DNA from: Fimbriimonadaceae bacterium
Lineage (GTDB): Bacteria > Armatimonadota > Fimbriimonadia > Fimbriimonadales > Fimbriimonadaceae
DNA: 64,000 nucleotides
Direction of reading: 5' to 3'
NCBI GenBank assembly: GCA_020847855.1
Contig: JADLBH010000037.1
Span: 248,001 to 312,000 of the forward strand
Of the stretch, positions 25,590-33,150 are shown piece after piece (the first letter of the stretch is position 1; the number at the start of each line of letters is the position of its first letter). The translations under genes were made by a program, and so were the position numbers. The notes under the pieces are model-generated. The model worked only from the letters and a program-made list of their open reading frames with translations, ran no database searches and had not been told where the DNA came from.

Positions 25590-26839
25590 CGCGATGGCAC
25601 CACCCGGCCCGAGCACTCGCCGAACCCGACCCTCAGGCCGTCTCGCTCTGCGAAGGCCTTCATCGTGACGGTGTCCCCGTCCTCGAGGAACGTCCTCGTC
25701 TCGCCGGTCCCGTTCAGGGGGATCGGCCGACTTCCTCGCCACGACAGTTCCAGAAGGCTCCCGAACGTGCCGGGCTCGGAGCCGCTGATCGTCCCAGTGG
25801 CGAAAAGGTCCCCAAACTCGAGCGGCGTACCGTTCGAGGTCATGTGTGCGATCTGTTGCGCTACCGACCAGTACAACTGGTCCATGTTCGTGCGACTAAT
25901 CCGTGTCGGGACCTTCGCCTTGGCGGACTGGAGCCACACCTCGAGTTGGATGTCGAAGTGCGGTGCGCCCTGTACCCGTAGGTGCGGCAACGGGGCCGGA
26001 TCCTGGTTCATCCCCTCGACCCGGAAGGGCGCGAGCGCGTCCAGGGTCACGATCCACGGGCTCACCGTGGTAGCGAAGCTCTTGGCCAAGAACGGGCCGA
26101 GCGGCTGGTACTCCCATCGCTGAACGTCCCGAGCGGACCAGTCGTTGACGATGACGAGGCCCAACACGTGATCCTCGGCCGAAGCGGCCGTGATCCGTTT
26201 GCCTGGATCCTGGCCGTGCGACACATAGACCCCCATCTCGAGCTCGAAGTCCAGCTCCTCGCACGGGCCGAAGACAGGGGCCTCTGTGTCAGGAGCCTTC
26301 TTCTGACCCTTGGGCCGCACCACCTCGCTACCCGACTCGACGACCGTGTTGGCCCGGCCGTTATAGGCGATGGGCATCCAACGGTAGTTCGGGAGGAGCG
26401 GTGGGCTATCGGGCCGAAACATCCGGCCCACGTTGCTCGCGTGGTGGATGCCGCTATAGAAGTCTACGAACGAGCCGGGCGCGATCGGCACTTGTAGGTT
26501 CGCGTCCGCGATCGGGAACAGGGCCCGCTTGCGGAGGGCGGCGTTGTCGCGAAGGCGGGGGTCTTCGGTGCTCAGGAGGCCGAAAACCTGCCTACGCAGG
26601 CTGCGGAGCGACTCCACGTCCAACTCGATGAAGCAGTCGAGGATAGGGAACTCTTCCTCGCTGAGGAGCCCGGCTTCTACGAGCACCCCTGTGTCCAGGG
26701 CCATCTCCCCTATCGCGACCACGACGGCCTCCGGCCTGCCCTTGGGAGCGGCAAGGCCAAAGGGAAGGTTCTGGATCGGGAAGTCACAACCCGCAGGGCA
26801 CTCGACCCAACTCGTAGCATCCTTGGGGACGACGAACAT
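25586..26839 (-). CDS. fahA: Fumarylacetoacetase
   Basis: A 417-residue hydrolase of the FAH family. An N-terminal SH3-like domain (FPIQNLPFGLAA) is followed by the catalytic beta-roll. That domain shows FVDFYSGIHHASNVGRMFR, MPIAYNGRANTVV, the metal-binding CEELDFELEMGVYVS and LVIVNDWSARDVQRWEYQPLGPFLAKSF. It cleaves fumarylacetoacetate to fumarate and acetoacetate, the last step of tyrosine/homogentisate degradation. The ATG at 26839 shares its A with the TGA of the unknown gene upstream (TGATG), so the two are translated together. No homogentisate dioxygenase is in the window. Confidence 0.95.
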   Translation of the reverse strand: MFVVPKDATSWVECPAGCDFPIQNLPFGLAAPKGRPEAVVVAIGEMALDTGVLVEAGLLSEEEFPILDCFIELDVESLRSLRRQVFGLLSTEDPRLRDNAALRKRALFPIADANLQVPIAPGSFVDFYSGIHHASNVGRMFRPDSPPLLPNYRWMPIAYNGRANTVVESGSEVVRPKGQKKAPDTEAPVFGPCEELDFELEMGVYVSHGQDPGKRITAASAEDHVLGLVIVNDWSARDVQRWEYQPLGPFLAKSFATTVSPWIVTLDALAPFRVEGMNQDPAPLPHLRVQGAPHFDIQLEVWLQSAKAKVPTRISRTNMDQLYWSVAQQIAHMTSNGTPLEFGDLFATGTISGSEPGTFGSLLELSWRGSRPIPLNGTGETRTFLEDGDTVTMKAFAERDGLRVGFGECSGRVVPSR

Positions 26840-27729
26840 CAGACGACGTTCTCCATGAGCCAACCAAGCCTTCGCAGTCCCTCGATGGGCTCCTCGACCG
26901 AGCAGGAGCCAAACCCACCGAAGAGGTCTCGGAAACTCTCGATGTCACCCAAGTCCGCGCGGTGGCCCAAGACGTCCATGGCCCCCTCGGAGAAAGCGAA
27001 TTCCTGGCATTCCAGGACGGAAGCGACCTCGCGCCTGCTCAGATCGCAAGTGAGAGCCAAACACGAGGCGGCCAGAACCGCAACAAACCCGTGGTGCCAG
27101 ACGCCGAGAGACTCGTCCCAATGGTGCAGAGGCTCATGAAGACCGGCCGTGAACTTCACGGGGACGTTGAGCGAGGCCGCTTCCACGATGAAGTCCGCGA
27201 CCTCTTCCGTGCTGGGGAACATGGATCGCTCTACCCCGCCGGCACGAAGCTTGAACCCAACGTCTTCGAGGCTCGCTGAGAGTTCCTGCATTGCGGAGGA
27301 TCGGTCGCCATGACCCACAAACTCCACGAACAGGGGCCATCCGTCCGGTTCAAACTCCTCCGCCAGCTTGGCAAGGGAGCGTGCCGCCTTATGGGCGAGC
27401 TTGAGGTCTGCCAGCTTCGCCTCGTAGGCCTGGACAATGACGTTCCCTGGGGCCCCCGCGATCGCCCTAGCGTCCCGCTCAAAGTCGCTCGTGGCGTTCG
27501 CAGGGTGCCCGACAACGGAGACCCGCACCTCCGCACCTGGCTTTAGGGCCGCGCCGAGGTCTTCCAGCTTGGAGACGGGGCAGACGAAGCGGTCCACCAG
27601 CCATCCGTTCCCGCCTGACAACGTGGCGAGGTATTCCGTGGCCGCGGCCCCGATATCGAGCCTCGCGGGCGGGAAGAGCCCGGCATACTCGAGAGTCCTC
27701 GCCAAAAGTGCCTCCAAGGCTGCTCTCAT
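26839..27729 (-). CDS. Conserved protein of unknown function in the fumarylacetoacetase operon
   Basis: A 296-residue soluble protein, not recognised as a named family. It starts with a distinctive LEYAGLFPPARLDIGAAATEYLATLSGGNGW-type segment, then RFVCPVSKLEDL. Alternating strands and helices (VRVSVVGHP, VIVQAYEAKL, LFVEFVG, VPVKFTAGLHEPLHH) suggest a TIM-barrel-like fold. The closing part (HHGFVAVLAASCLAL) has conserved-looking histidines that could bind a ligand or metal. The TACACT at 27737-27742 makes it the first gene of a unit running into fahA, the isochorismatase-like gene and tsaE, coupled by one- and four-base overlaps. A role linked to aromatic amino acid breakdown is inference from position only. 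Confidence 0.75.
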   Translation of the reverse strand: MRAALEALLARTLEYAGLFPPARLDIGAAATEYLATLSGGNGWLVDRFVCPVSKLEDLGAALKPGAEVRVSVVGHPANATSDFERDARAIAGAPGNVIVQAYEAKLADLKLAHKAARSLAKLAEEFEPDGWPLFVEFVGHGDRSSAMQELSASLEDVGFKLRAGGVERSMFPSTEEVADFIVEAASLNVPVKFTAGLHEPLHHWDESLGVWHHGFVAVLAASCLALTCDLSRREVASVLECQEFAFSEGAMDVLGHRADLGDIESFRDLFGGFGSCSVEEPIEGLRRLGWLMENVV

Positions 27730-27736
27730 CCCACCT

Positions 27737-27742
27737 AGTGTA
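27737..27742 (-). promoter_or_regulatory. Putative -10 (TACACT) of the fahA operon
   Basis: TACACT ends seven bases before the ATG at 27729. No Shine-Dalgarno sequence, leaderless type. Confidence 0.55.
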
Positions 27743-27763
27743 TCGGACTCCTGGGCGCGAAGG

Positions 27764-27769
27764 TAGCAT
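27764..27769 (+). promoter_or_regulatory. Putative -10 (TAGCAT) of the ANTAR regulator gene
   Basis: TAGCAT ends 13 bases before the ATG at 27783; divergent from the fahA operon promoter 22 bases away. Confidence 0.4.
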
Positions 27770-27782
27770 CGGGCCCTGCCCG

Positions 27783-28355
27783 ATGCGAGTGTTGATCGCC
27801 GACGACGACCCGATCATTCGTCTTGACCTGATGCAGATGCTCTCCAGCATCGGCTATACCGTGATCGCCGAGGCCGAGGACGGCAGGGCCGCCGTCGAGC
27901 AGTCCTTGGCGCTGAAGCCTGAGGTCTGCGTGCTCGATGTGAAGATGCCAGTGATGGACGGGATTGACGCGGCTCGAGAGATCTCGGAGGCCGGAGTCGC
28001 GCCCGTCGTTCTCTTGACCGCGTTCTCCGACCGGGAAGTGGTGGAGCGCGCCAGTCAAGCCGGCGTCTTCGGATACCTCGTCAAGCCGTTCAAGCCTAGC
28101 GACCTCGGCCCTGCCATCGAGGTGGCTCGGGCTAGATTCGAGCAGAGCTTGCTCCTGGCCCAACAGATCGAGGACCTGAACGACCGCCTGGACGCCCGAA
28201 AGTTGATCGAGCGTGCCAAGGGGGTCCTTGTCACACGGGACGGACTCGAGGAGGCCGAAGCCTATCGCTTGATGCAAAAGGCCTCGATGAACCGAAGGGT
28301 CTCCATGCGCACTGTCGCCGAGGCGATTCTCGCCGGTGGCAAGCTCGCGGACTGA
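27783..28355 (+). CDS. ANTAR-domain response regulator (AmiR/NasR type)
   Basis: A 190-residue regulator. The CheY-like receiver (1-118) has acidic residues D7-D9, phospho-acceptor D52 (LDVKMPVMDG), T79 and K101 (VKPFKP). A coiled linker (RFEQSLLLAQQIEDLNDRL) leads to the ANTAR domain (about 135-188, IERAKGVLVTRDGLEEAEAYRLMQKASMNRR). ANTAR proteins bind paired hexaloop hairpins in nascent RNA and prevent termination. No cognate kinase gene is adjacent. It could act on transcripts from the downstream genes, but I see no obvious paired hexaloops there. Start chosen from the canonical MRVLIADDD. Confidence 0.93.
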   Translation: MRVLIADDDPIIRLDLMQMLSSIGYTVIAEAEDGRAAVEQSLALKPEVCVLDVKMPVMDGIDAAREISEAGVAPVVLLTAFSDREVVERASQAGVFGYLVKPFKPSDLGPAIEVARARFEQSLLLAQQIEDLNDRLDARKLIERAKGVLVTRDGLEEAEAYRLMQKASMNRRVSMRTVAEAILAGGKLAD

Positions 28356-28366
28356 CCGAAGGGTGC

Positions 28367-28372
28367 CACAAT
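28367..28372 (+). promoter_or_regulatory. Putative -10 (CACAAT) of the HIT-udg-nanEK operon
   Basis: CACAAT ends five bases before the ATG at 28378. CACAAT recurs at the same distance before purS and the glcD-like gene. Confidence 0.45.
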
Positions 28373-28377
28373 CGGGC

Positions 28378-28869
28378 ATGGCGGAGCACCTCTGGTCGCC
28401 TTGGCGGTTTGATTACACCACCTCGGCAGTGGCGGGCAGCAACGACGACCTCTTTCTGAGGCTCCCCGCCGCCGGCGACGATCGGGCGAACCTCATTCTG
28501 CACCGGGGCCAGACCGTCTTCGCTGTCCTCAACGCCTTTCCCTACACTAGTGGGCACACGATGGTGGTCCCGTTCCGAAAGGTCGGGCGTATCCAGGACA
28601 TGACCGATGCCGAGCTTCACGAGACCAACCAAATGGTGCGCGACGTCGCTCGATGGCTGGACGCCGTCTTCTCACCCGAAGGCTATAACATCGGTGTGAA
28701 CCAAGGTTCCGCCGCAGGAGCAGGAGTGCCAGGGCACATCCACTGGCACGTCGTTCCGCGATGGTCGGGGGACACGAACTTCATGACCACGGTCGGGGAT
28801 GTCCGCGTGATCCCGATGGAGCTAGGGGAGGCGTACGGCCGAATCGTTTCCGCAAAGGTGGGCACATGA
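28378..28869 (+). CDS. HIT-family nucleotide hydrolase/phosphorylase
   Basis: A 163-residue histidine-triad protein: H120-x-H122-x-H124 in GHIHWHVVPRW, with the LWSPWRFDY start and SGHTMVVPFR segment typical of the Ap4A phosphorylase-like branch. It would cleave dinucleoside polyphosphates or nucleotidyl conjugates. The uracil-DNA glycosylase gene overlaps its stop as ATGA, placing it in a nucleotide-quality or repair context. Start supported by conserved N-terminus. Confidence 0.92.
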   Translation: MAEHLWSPWRFDYTTSAVAGSNDDLFLRLPAAGDDRANLILHRGQTVFAVLNAFPYTSGHTMVVPFRKVGRIQDMTDAELHETNQMVRDVARWLDAVFSPEGYNIGVNQGSAAGAGVPGHIHWHVVPRWSGDTNFMTTVGDVRVIPMELGEAYGRIVSAKVGT

Positions 28870-29507
28870 ATCTGGATCAATGGGAGGCAAAGGCCAAGGC
28901 GTGCAAAAAGTGCGGGCTCGCCGCAAAGCGGAACCACGTCGTCTTTGGCGAAGGGAACGCTTCGGCTCCCCTTGTGCTCGTCGGTGAAGGACCGGGCGAG
29001 GAAGAGGATCGAACCGGCAGGCCGTTCGTCGGGCGGGCAGGGCAGTTGCTCGACCGTGCCCTGGCCGAGGCTGGGCTCGACCGCACCATGGTCTACATTT
29101 GCAACACCGTGAAGTGCAGGGCGTGCGACTGGGACGGGGAGAAGGCGTCGAATCGGCCGCCCAGCGCCGAGGAGACCGCGGCTTGCAGGCGGTGGCTCCT
29201 GCCCCAGCTCGCCGCGATCCGGCCTGAGGTCCTGCTGTGCCTGGGGGCACCGAGCGCAAGGAACCTGATCCATCCCGACTTTAAGATCACGCGGGAGCGA
29301 GGGAAGTACTTCCCGTGCGAGTTTGCCCGCACCGCGATCGCGACGATGCACCCGGCCTATATCCTTCGCAACGGCGGTGGCGGCGCAGATGGCGGATACG
29401 CCCTTCTCGTTGCCGACATCGCCCGCGCATGGGCCGCCGCGCTTCAGCTGCGAGACGGCCGCGCCGCCGTCACGATGGCCGAAAAGGAGCACACGAGTGA
29501 CCGTTGA
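28866..29507 (+). CDS. Family 4 uracil-DNA glycosylase
   Basis: A 213-residue thermophile-type (family 4) uracil-DNA glycosylase with an iron-sulfur cluster: CxxC at C13/C16 plus further cysteines at about 84 and 107. The catalytic loop is VGEGPGEEEDRTGRPFVGRAG (about 39-59) and the uracil/leucine-loop segment is MHPAYILRN. It removes uracil from DNA after cytosine deamination. The start overlaps the HIT gene as ATGA. The 3' end overlaps the fusion gene by 11 bases. The last 25 residues extend beyond the family core. Confidence 0.94.
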   Translation: MNLDQWEAKAKACKKCGLAAKRNHVVFGEGNASAPLVLVGEGPGEEEDRTGRPFVGRAGQLLDRALAEAGLDRTMVYICNTVKCRACDWDGEKASNRPPSAEETAACRRWLLPQLAAIRPEVLLCLGAPSARNLIHPDFKITRERGKYFPCEFARTAIATMHPAYILRNGGGGADGGYALLVADIARAWAAALQLRDGRAAVTMAEKEHTSDR

Positions 29508-30870
29508 CGCCCTCCTCGCCGAACTGCGGGCGTGCCCGCTCGTCGCGAGCGTCCAACCGGAAGGTTGGGCAACGGGCTTGGGGGTGGAAGGGGTGGTGGA
29601 ACTGGCCAGGGCGTCTGTGGACGAAGGGGTGCGCTGCCTTCGCATCGAGGGTGCGGCCGTCGGGCCCAGTCGAACCCTGGGAGTGCCCGTCATGGGTCTG
29701 GTCAAAGCCTCCTACGAGGACAGCCCAGTCTATATTACGCCGACGATGGGCGAGATCGAGTTCCTGATTGATTCGGGATGCGAAGCGATCGCCGTGGACG
29801 CCACATTGCGCCCCAGGCCGGGAGGCGAGCAAGTGGGTCAGCTCGTCCGGCGCATCCACGACGCGGGACGGATCGCGATCGGGGACTGCGACTCGACCGA
29901 TGCCGCGCTCGCCGCCCAGGACGCAGGGTGCGACATGGTCTCGAACGCGCTCGCAGGCTACACCGCTGCTCGCCCACCAACCTCAGGCCCGGATTGGGAA
30001 CTTCTCGACCAAATGGTAGGTACTTGCCACGTGCCGGTCCTTCTGGAGGGTCGAGTCCGGGGGCCCGAGGACGCCTTGCGGGCAGTGCGTGCGGGGGCGA
30101 CCGCGGCCGTGGTGGGCAGCGCACTCACCGATGCTCGCAGGCTTACGCGAAAATTTCTGAGCTCACTGCCCACAAACCGAAGGGTCGGTGCCGTTGACAT
30201 CGGCGGGACCTGGATTCGATACGCGACCTTCGAGCGGAAGGACGAGCACGGGCCGGTCACGAAGGCGCCTCTCCCCAAGACCTTTGCCGACCGGCTCGCC
30301 TGGATCGAGGAGCAAGCCCAGAGCGCGGGGGTCGAGGCGGTCGGCATCTCAGCAGGCGGGACGATCCACCCAGGGAGCGGGCTCGTCGTCGAGTCCCTGG
30401 AAACCATCCCGGACAACCTCGGGCGGCGCTATGCCATCGCAGGAATTGCTGTGAGAGCTCTCAATGACGGCCTCGCCTCGGCTTGGGCCCACGGGCACTT
30501 GGGCAACCGGGTCCTCACGGTCGCACTGGGTACCGGACTTGGAGCGGGGATCGTGTGCGATGGACGCTTGGAGGTTGGAGGGCATGGCGAGTACCTCCGG
30601 CTCAACGAGGCACGTTCGGTCGGCGGTGCGAGCTTCGAGTCCACCCTCTGCGGCCCTGGCGCGGGTGCGGACTCCGTCGTCGAGCTAGCCCGCACGTGCG
30701 AAGGCTTGTTCCATCCCGACCGCGTCGTCCTCTGTGGTTCGAGGGGCCTCGACGAGCAATACCTCTCCCGATGGCCGGGAGCGTGCGCATCACCGTTTGG
30801 GCACGATGCCGGCCTACACGGTGCAGCCGCCCTTTTCTTGGCCCCACCGCCGGGGGTGTTCACCGAATGA
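29497..30870 (+). CDS. Bifunctional N-acetylmannosamine-6-phosphate 2-epimerase / ROK-family kinase (NanE-NanK fusion)
   Basis: A 457-residue fusion. Residues 1-225 are NanE-like: GLVKASYEDSPVYITPTMGEIEFL, AVDATLRPRPGG, then GDCDSTDAALAAQDAGCDMVSNALAGY. Residues about 230-457 are a ROK sugar kinase with DIGGT (234-238), GISAGGTIHPGSG, the LNDGLASAWA segment (catalytic aspartate) and GTGLGAGIVCDG. Together they would phosphorylate ManNAc and epimerise ManNAc-6-P to GlcNAc-6-P, consecutive steps of sialic acid/ManNAc use. The usual ROK zinc cluster (CxCGxxGCxE) is not visible; the region reads ESTLCGPGAG. The GTG at 29497 overlaps the glycosylase gene. No transporter or aldolase is nearby. Confidence 0.88.
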   Translation: MTVDALLAELRACPLVASVQPEGWATGLGVEGVVELARASVDEGVRCLRIEGAAVGPSRTLGVPVMGLVKASYEDSPVYITPTMGEIEFLIDSGCEAIAVDATLRPRPGGEQVGQLVRRIHDAGRIAIGDCDSTDAALAAQDAGCDMVSNALAGYTAARPPTSGPDWELLDQMVGTCHVPVLLEGRVRGPEDALRAVRAGATAAVVGSALTDARRLTRKFLSSLPTNRRVGAVDIGGTWIRYATFERKDEHGPVTKAPLPKTFADRLAWIEEQAQSAGVEAVGISAGGTIHPGSGLVVESLETIPDNLGRRYAIAGIAVRALNDGLASAWAHGHLGNRVLTVALGTGLGAGIVCDGRLEVGGHGEYLRLNEARSVGGASFESTLCGPGAGADSVVELARTCEGLFHPDRVVLCGSRGLDEQYLSRWPGACASPFGHDAGLHGAAALFLAPPPGVFTE

Positions 30871-31895
30871 GGGTCGCCGTTGTGGGTGCGGGGATCATGG
30901 GAGCAAGCTGTGCTCGGTGGCTGGCGGAGGCCGGTCACGAGACGACCCTCTTCGACGCGCACCAACCAGGACACGTCCTCGGTAGCTCCCATGGCGGGCA
31001 GAAGATCGTCCGACAGGCCTATCCAGACCCCTTCCACACGGCTCTCTTGCTGGAGGCGCACCCACTTTGGCGAGAGCTAGAAGAAGCGAGCGGGCTCGAG
31101 CTTTATCACGAGGTTGGACTCGCTTACATCGCAGCTACTTCATCGGGCCAAACGCGGGAGATGGCCGCAATCCTAGAGCACCTCGGCGTACCGTACCAAG
31201 AGGTGGCAGCGCTGCCATCGTCGATGAGCCTCTCGGCGGACGAGACCGCGATTCTCACCCCCGAGGCGGGATGGGTGTCCACGGTACAGGCGTTGGCAGG
31301 CACTCTCATGCTCGCCCGCCGTGCTGGTGCTTCCTTTGTTCACCAAAAGGTCGAGTCTGTTCACGAACTTGACGACTTCGATCTTCGCGTGTTCGCTGCG
31401 GGAGCATGGGCCGGCCGCCTGCTCGGGCTCCGGCTCGTTCCCACGTTGCAGACGTCTGCCTATATCCGGGGAAGGTACGAAGGCCCGGTGTGGATCGAGG
31501 GCTTCGGCCCCGAGCTTTACGGCTTTCCTAACGAACCGGGCTCTGACGCCTTCAAGATCGGGTTCCACGCAACCGGGCCCGAGGCCAACCTGGAGAGCAC
31601 CGCGCGCCCCGTGCAAAACGATCAGCTTGCGACCCTTGTCGAACTTGCCAAGCAACGATTCATGATCCAAGAGCCGGAAGTCGTGTCCGCATTTGCCTGC
31701 ATCTACACCCGTACGCGAGATGAGCACTTCCGCATCGGTTTCCTGGAGCCTGGGACGATCGTCGTCTCGGCGTGCAGCGGCCACGGCTACAAGTTCGCCC
31801 CTTGGATCGGCCGCATGGTGAGCCGCATGGCGACCGGCGAGGCACAACCGCCGCCCGAGTTCGCCATCACCGAGGCTGACCGGATATCCTCGTAG
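30867..31895 (+). CDS. Sarcosine oxidase/N-methyltryptophan oxidase-like FAD protein
   Basis: A 342-residue DAO-superfamily flavoprotein: dinucleotide motif VVGAGIMGASCARWL near residue 4, SSHGGQKIVRQAY (the MSOX-like HG..R..R/Y segment that places covalent FAD), and SACSGHGYKFAPWIGRMV near the C-terminus. MSOX attaches FAD to a cysteine near the C-terminus; the cysteine of SACSGHG sits about where it is expected. It oxidises N-methyl or secondary amines and makes hydrogen peroxide. The ATG overlaps the fusion gene stop as ATGA. Substrate not determined. Confidence 0.88.
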   Translation: MRVAVVGAGIMGASCARWLAEAGHETTLFDAHQPGHVLGSSHGGQKIVRQAYPDPFHTALLLEAHPLWRELEEASGLELYHEVGLAYIAATSSGQTREMAAILEHLGVPYQEVAALPSSMSLSADETAILTPEAGWVSTVQALAGTLMLARRAGASFVHQKVESVHELDDFDLRVFAAGAWAGRLLGLRLVPTLQTSAYIRGRYEGPVWIEGFGPELYGFPNEPGSDAFKIGFHATGPEANLESTARPVQNDQLATLVELAKQRFMIQEPEVVSAFACIYTRTRDEHFRIGFLEPGTIVVSACSGHGYKFAPWIGRMVSRMATGEAQPPPEFAITEADRISS

Positions 31896-31924
31896 GCAGG
31901 CTGTTCAAGCGACTTTGGTACTGG

Positions 31925-32596
31925 TTGGTGGTTTCCACGGTCCGCCGCGTGGTCTTTCCGGTTCTTGGAGGGCTCCGGGTGATCGGTCTCGAGCGCGTAC
32001 CTGCGTCGGGTCCTGTGCTCCTGTGCCCTATTCACGTGAGCCACGTTGACCCCGCCGCGGTGGGATGCTCCTCGCCAAGGCAACTCGCCTTCATGGCCAA
32101 GGCGGAGCTCTTCCGCGTACCGATCTTCGGCCCGCTCATCTCGAGTGTCGGGTGCTTTCCTGTGGATCGAGGACGATCCGGCGTCTCCTCGCTCCGAAAG
32201 GCGGTGGACGTGCTCGATCGAGGTGGCGCTTTGCTCGTCTTTCCCGAGGGCCGAAGGGGTGACGGGGAACGGCTGCAATCCCTGGAGCCAGGGGTCGTCG
32301 CCCTCGCAAAGCGGGACGGTGTCCGCGTGGTCCCGGTCGCGATCGCGGGTTCCGCTAGGATGCTTCCGAAGGGCTCCTCCCGGCCGAGGCGCACTCGGGT
32401 CACCGTTCGCTACGGCGAGCCCTTCACGTTCCAGGAGGCTACGGAAGGTAGCAACGAACCCAAACAGGCCTTCCTCGAACGACTTGCCCAAGAGCTAGAG
32501 AACGGTCAGGCCGAACTCGGCCAACCGTTCAAAACCGGATCTGCAAAGTCGCCTGGACCCGCTGGCCCGGCCTCTCTGCCAGCCACCGAAGACTGA
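31925..32596 (+). CDS. 1-acyl-sn-glycerol-3-phosphate acyltransferase (PlsC type)
   Basis: A 223-residue membrane acyltransferase with the NHx4D-type block HVSHVDP (H37-x4-D42), the substrate-binding FPVDRGRSGVSS segment and FPEGRRGDG. It acylates lysophosphatidic acid to phosphatidic acid. The start is uncertain: TTG 31925, GTG 31928, or a CTG at 31901 that would follow a TATCCT (31885-31890) by ten bases and add a membrane helix typical of PlsC. The C-terminal 25 residues are low complexity (SPGPAGPASLPATED). The last 68 bases overlap the convergent gene. Confidence 0.88.
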   Translation: MVVSTVRRVVFPVLGGLRVIGLERVPASGPVLLCPIHVSHVDPAAVGCSSPRQLAFMAKAELFRVPIFGPLISSVGCFPVDRGRSGVSSLRKAVDVLDRGGALLVFPEGRRGDGERLQSLEPGVVALAKRDGVRVVPVAIAGSARMLPKGSSRPRRTRVTVRYGEPFTFQEATEGSNEPKQAFLERLAQELENGQAELGQPFKTGSAKSPGPAGPASLPATED

Positions 32597-33137
32597 ACCC
32601 TGCGATCGGCCGCGCTTCGAATCCGGCAACGACGTTCTCGCCGCTCCCTTCGGCGAGGATCAAGAACCGATCCCACAGCGGAAGGCTCGCCCCAACGAAC
32701 AGGAGCCCGCTCGAGCGGGTCCAGAACCCTAGGGTCACTTCGGTCGGTGTGTTCTGGTTGAGATCACCAAAGTTTCCGAACCGTTGCGTGAACGCTACGT
32801 ACCCGGCTCTCCCCGGTCCCGTCCGGTCGAGGACGTCGAGCACGCCCAGCGAGAGGCCCGGAGCGATGTCCGTGATGGGAGGGGACAAGTTGTAGCCCAC
32901 GTCCATGGTCCCCCTCCAAGGAAGCCCCTCGGACCGCGAGAGCTCAATGTCCACCTCGTAGGAGTCCATCACCCCGGTTCCAAGCAGGAACTGACCGCCT
33001 GCTCGTTCTCCGATCGGCGCACCGGCCCTCAATCGCACCGCCCCCTGCAAGAGCTTGCGCCCCAAGGGGATGTCCACGAGGCGGTCGGCCATGCCCAGTG
33101 TAGGCAACATGACGGCGAGGGCTGCGATCCAGCGCAC
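32529..33137 (-). CDS. Exported beta-rich protein of unknown function
   Basis: A 202-residue protein with a signal peptide (VRWIAALAVMLPTLGMA) and alternating amphipathic strands ending in an aromatic residue (VQATLQIRF). That is the look of an outer-membrane beta-barrel, with segments such as GTMDVGYNLSPPITDI and LGFWTRSSGLLFVGASLPLW. No family is recognised. The GTG at 33137 is preferred over an open frame extending upstream because a TAACTT ends seven bases before it. The TAA of that element is the stop codon of the acyl-CoA dehydrogenase gene. Confidence 0.7.
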   Translation of the reverse strand: MRWIAALAVMLPTLGMADRLVDIPLGRKLLQGAVRLRAGAPIGERAGGQFLLGTGVMDSYEVDIELSRSEGLPWRGTMDVGYNLSPPITDIAPGLSLGVLDVLDRTGPGRAGYVAFTQRFGNFGDLNQNTPTEVTLGFWTRSSGLLFVGASLPLWDRFLILAEGSGENVVAGFEARPIAGFSLRWLAERPGQRVQATLQIRF

Positions 33138-33144
33138 GAGGCCG

Positions 33145-33150
33145 AAGTTA
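33145..33150 (-). promoter_or_regulatory. Putative -10 (TAACTT) of the 33137 gene
   Basis: TAACTT ends seven bases before the GTG. Its first three bases are the stop codon of the upstream dehydrogenase gene (33150-33148). Confidence 0.5.
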
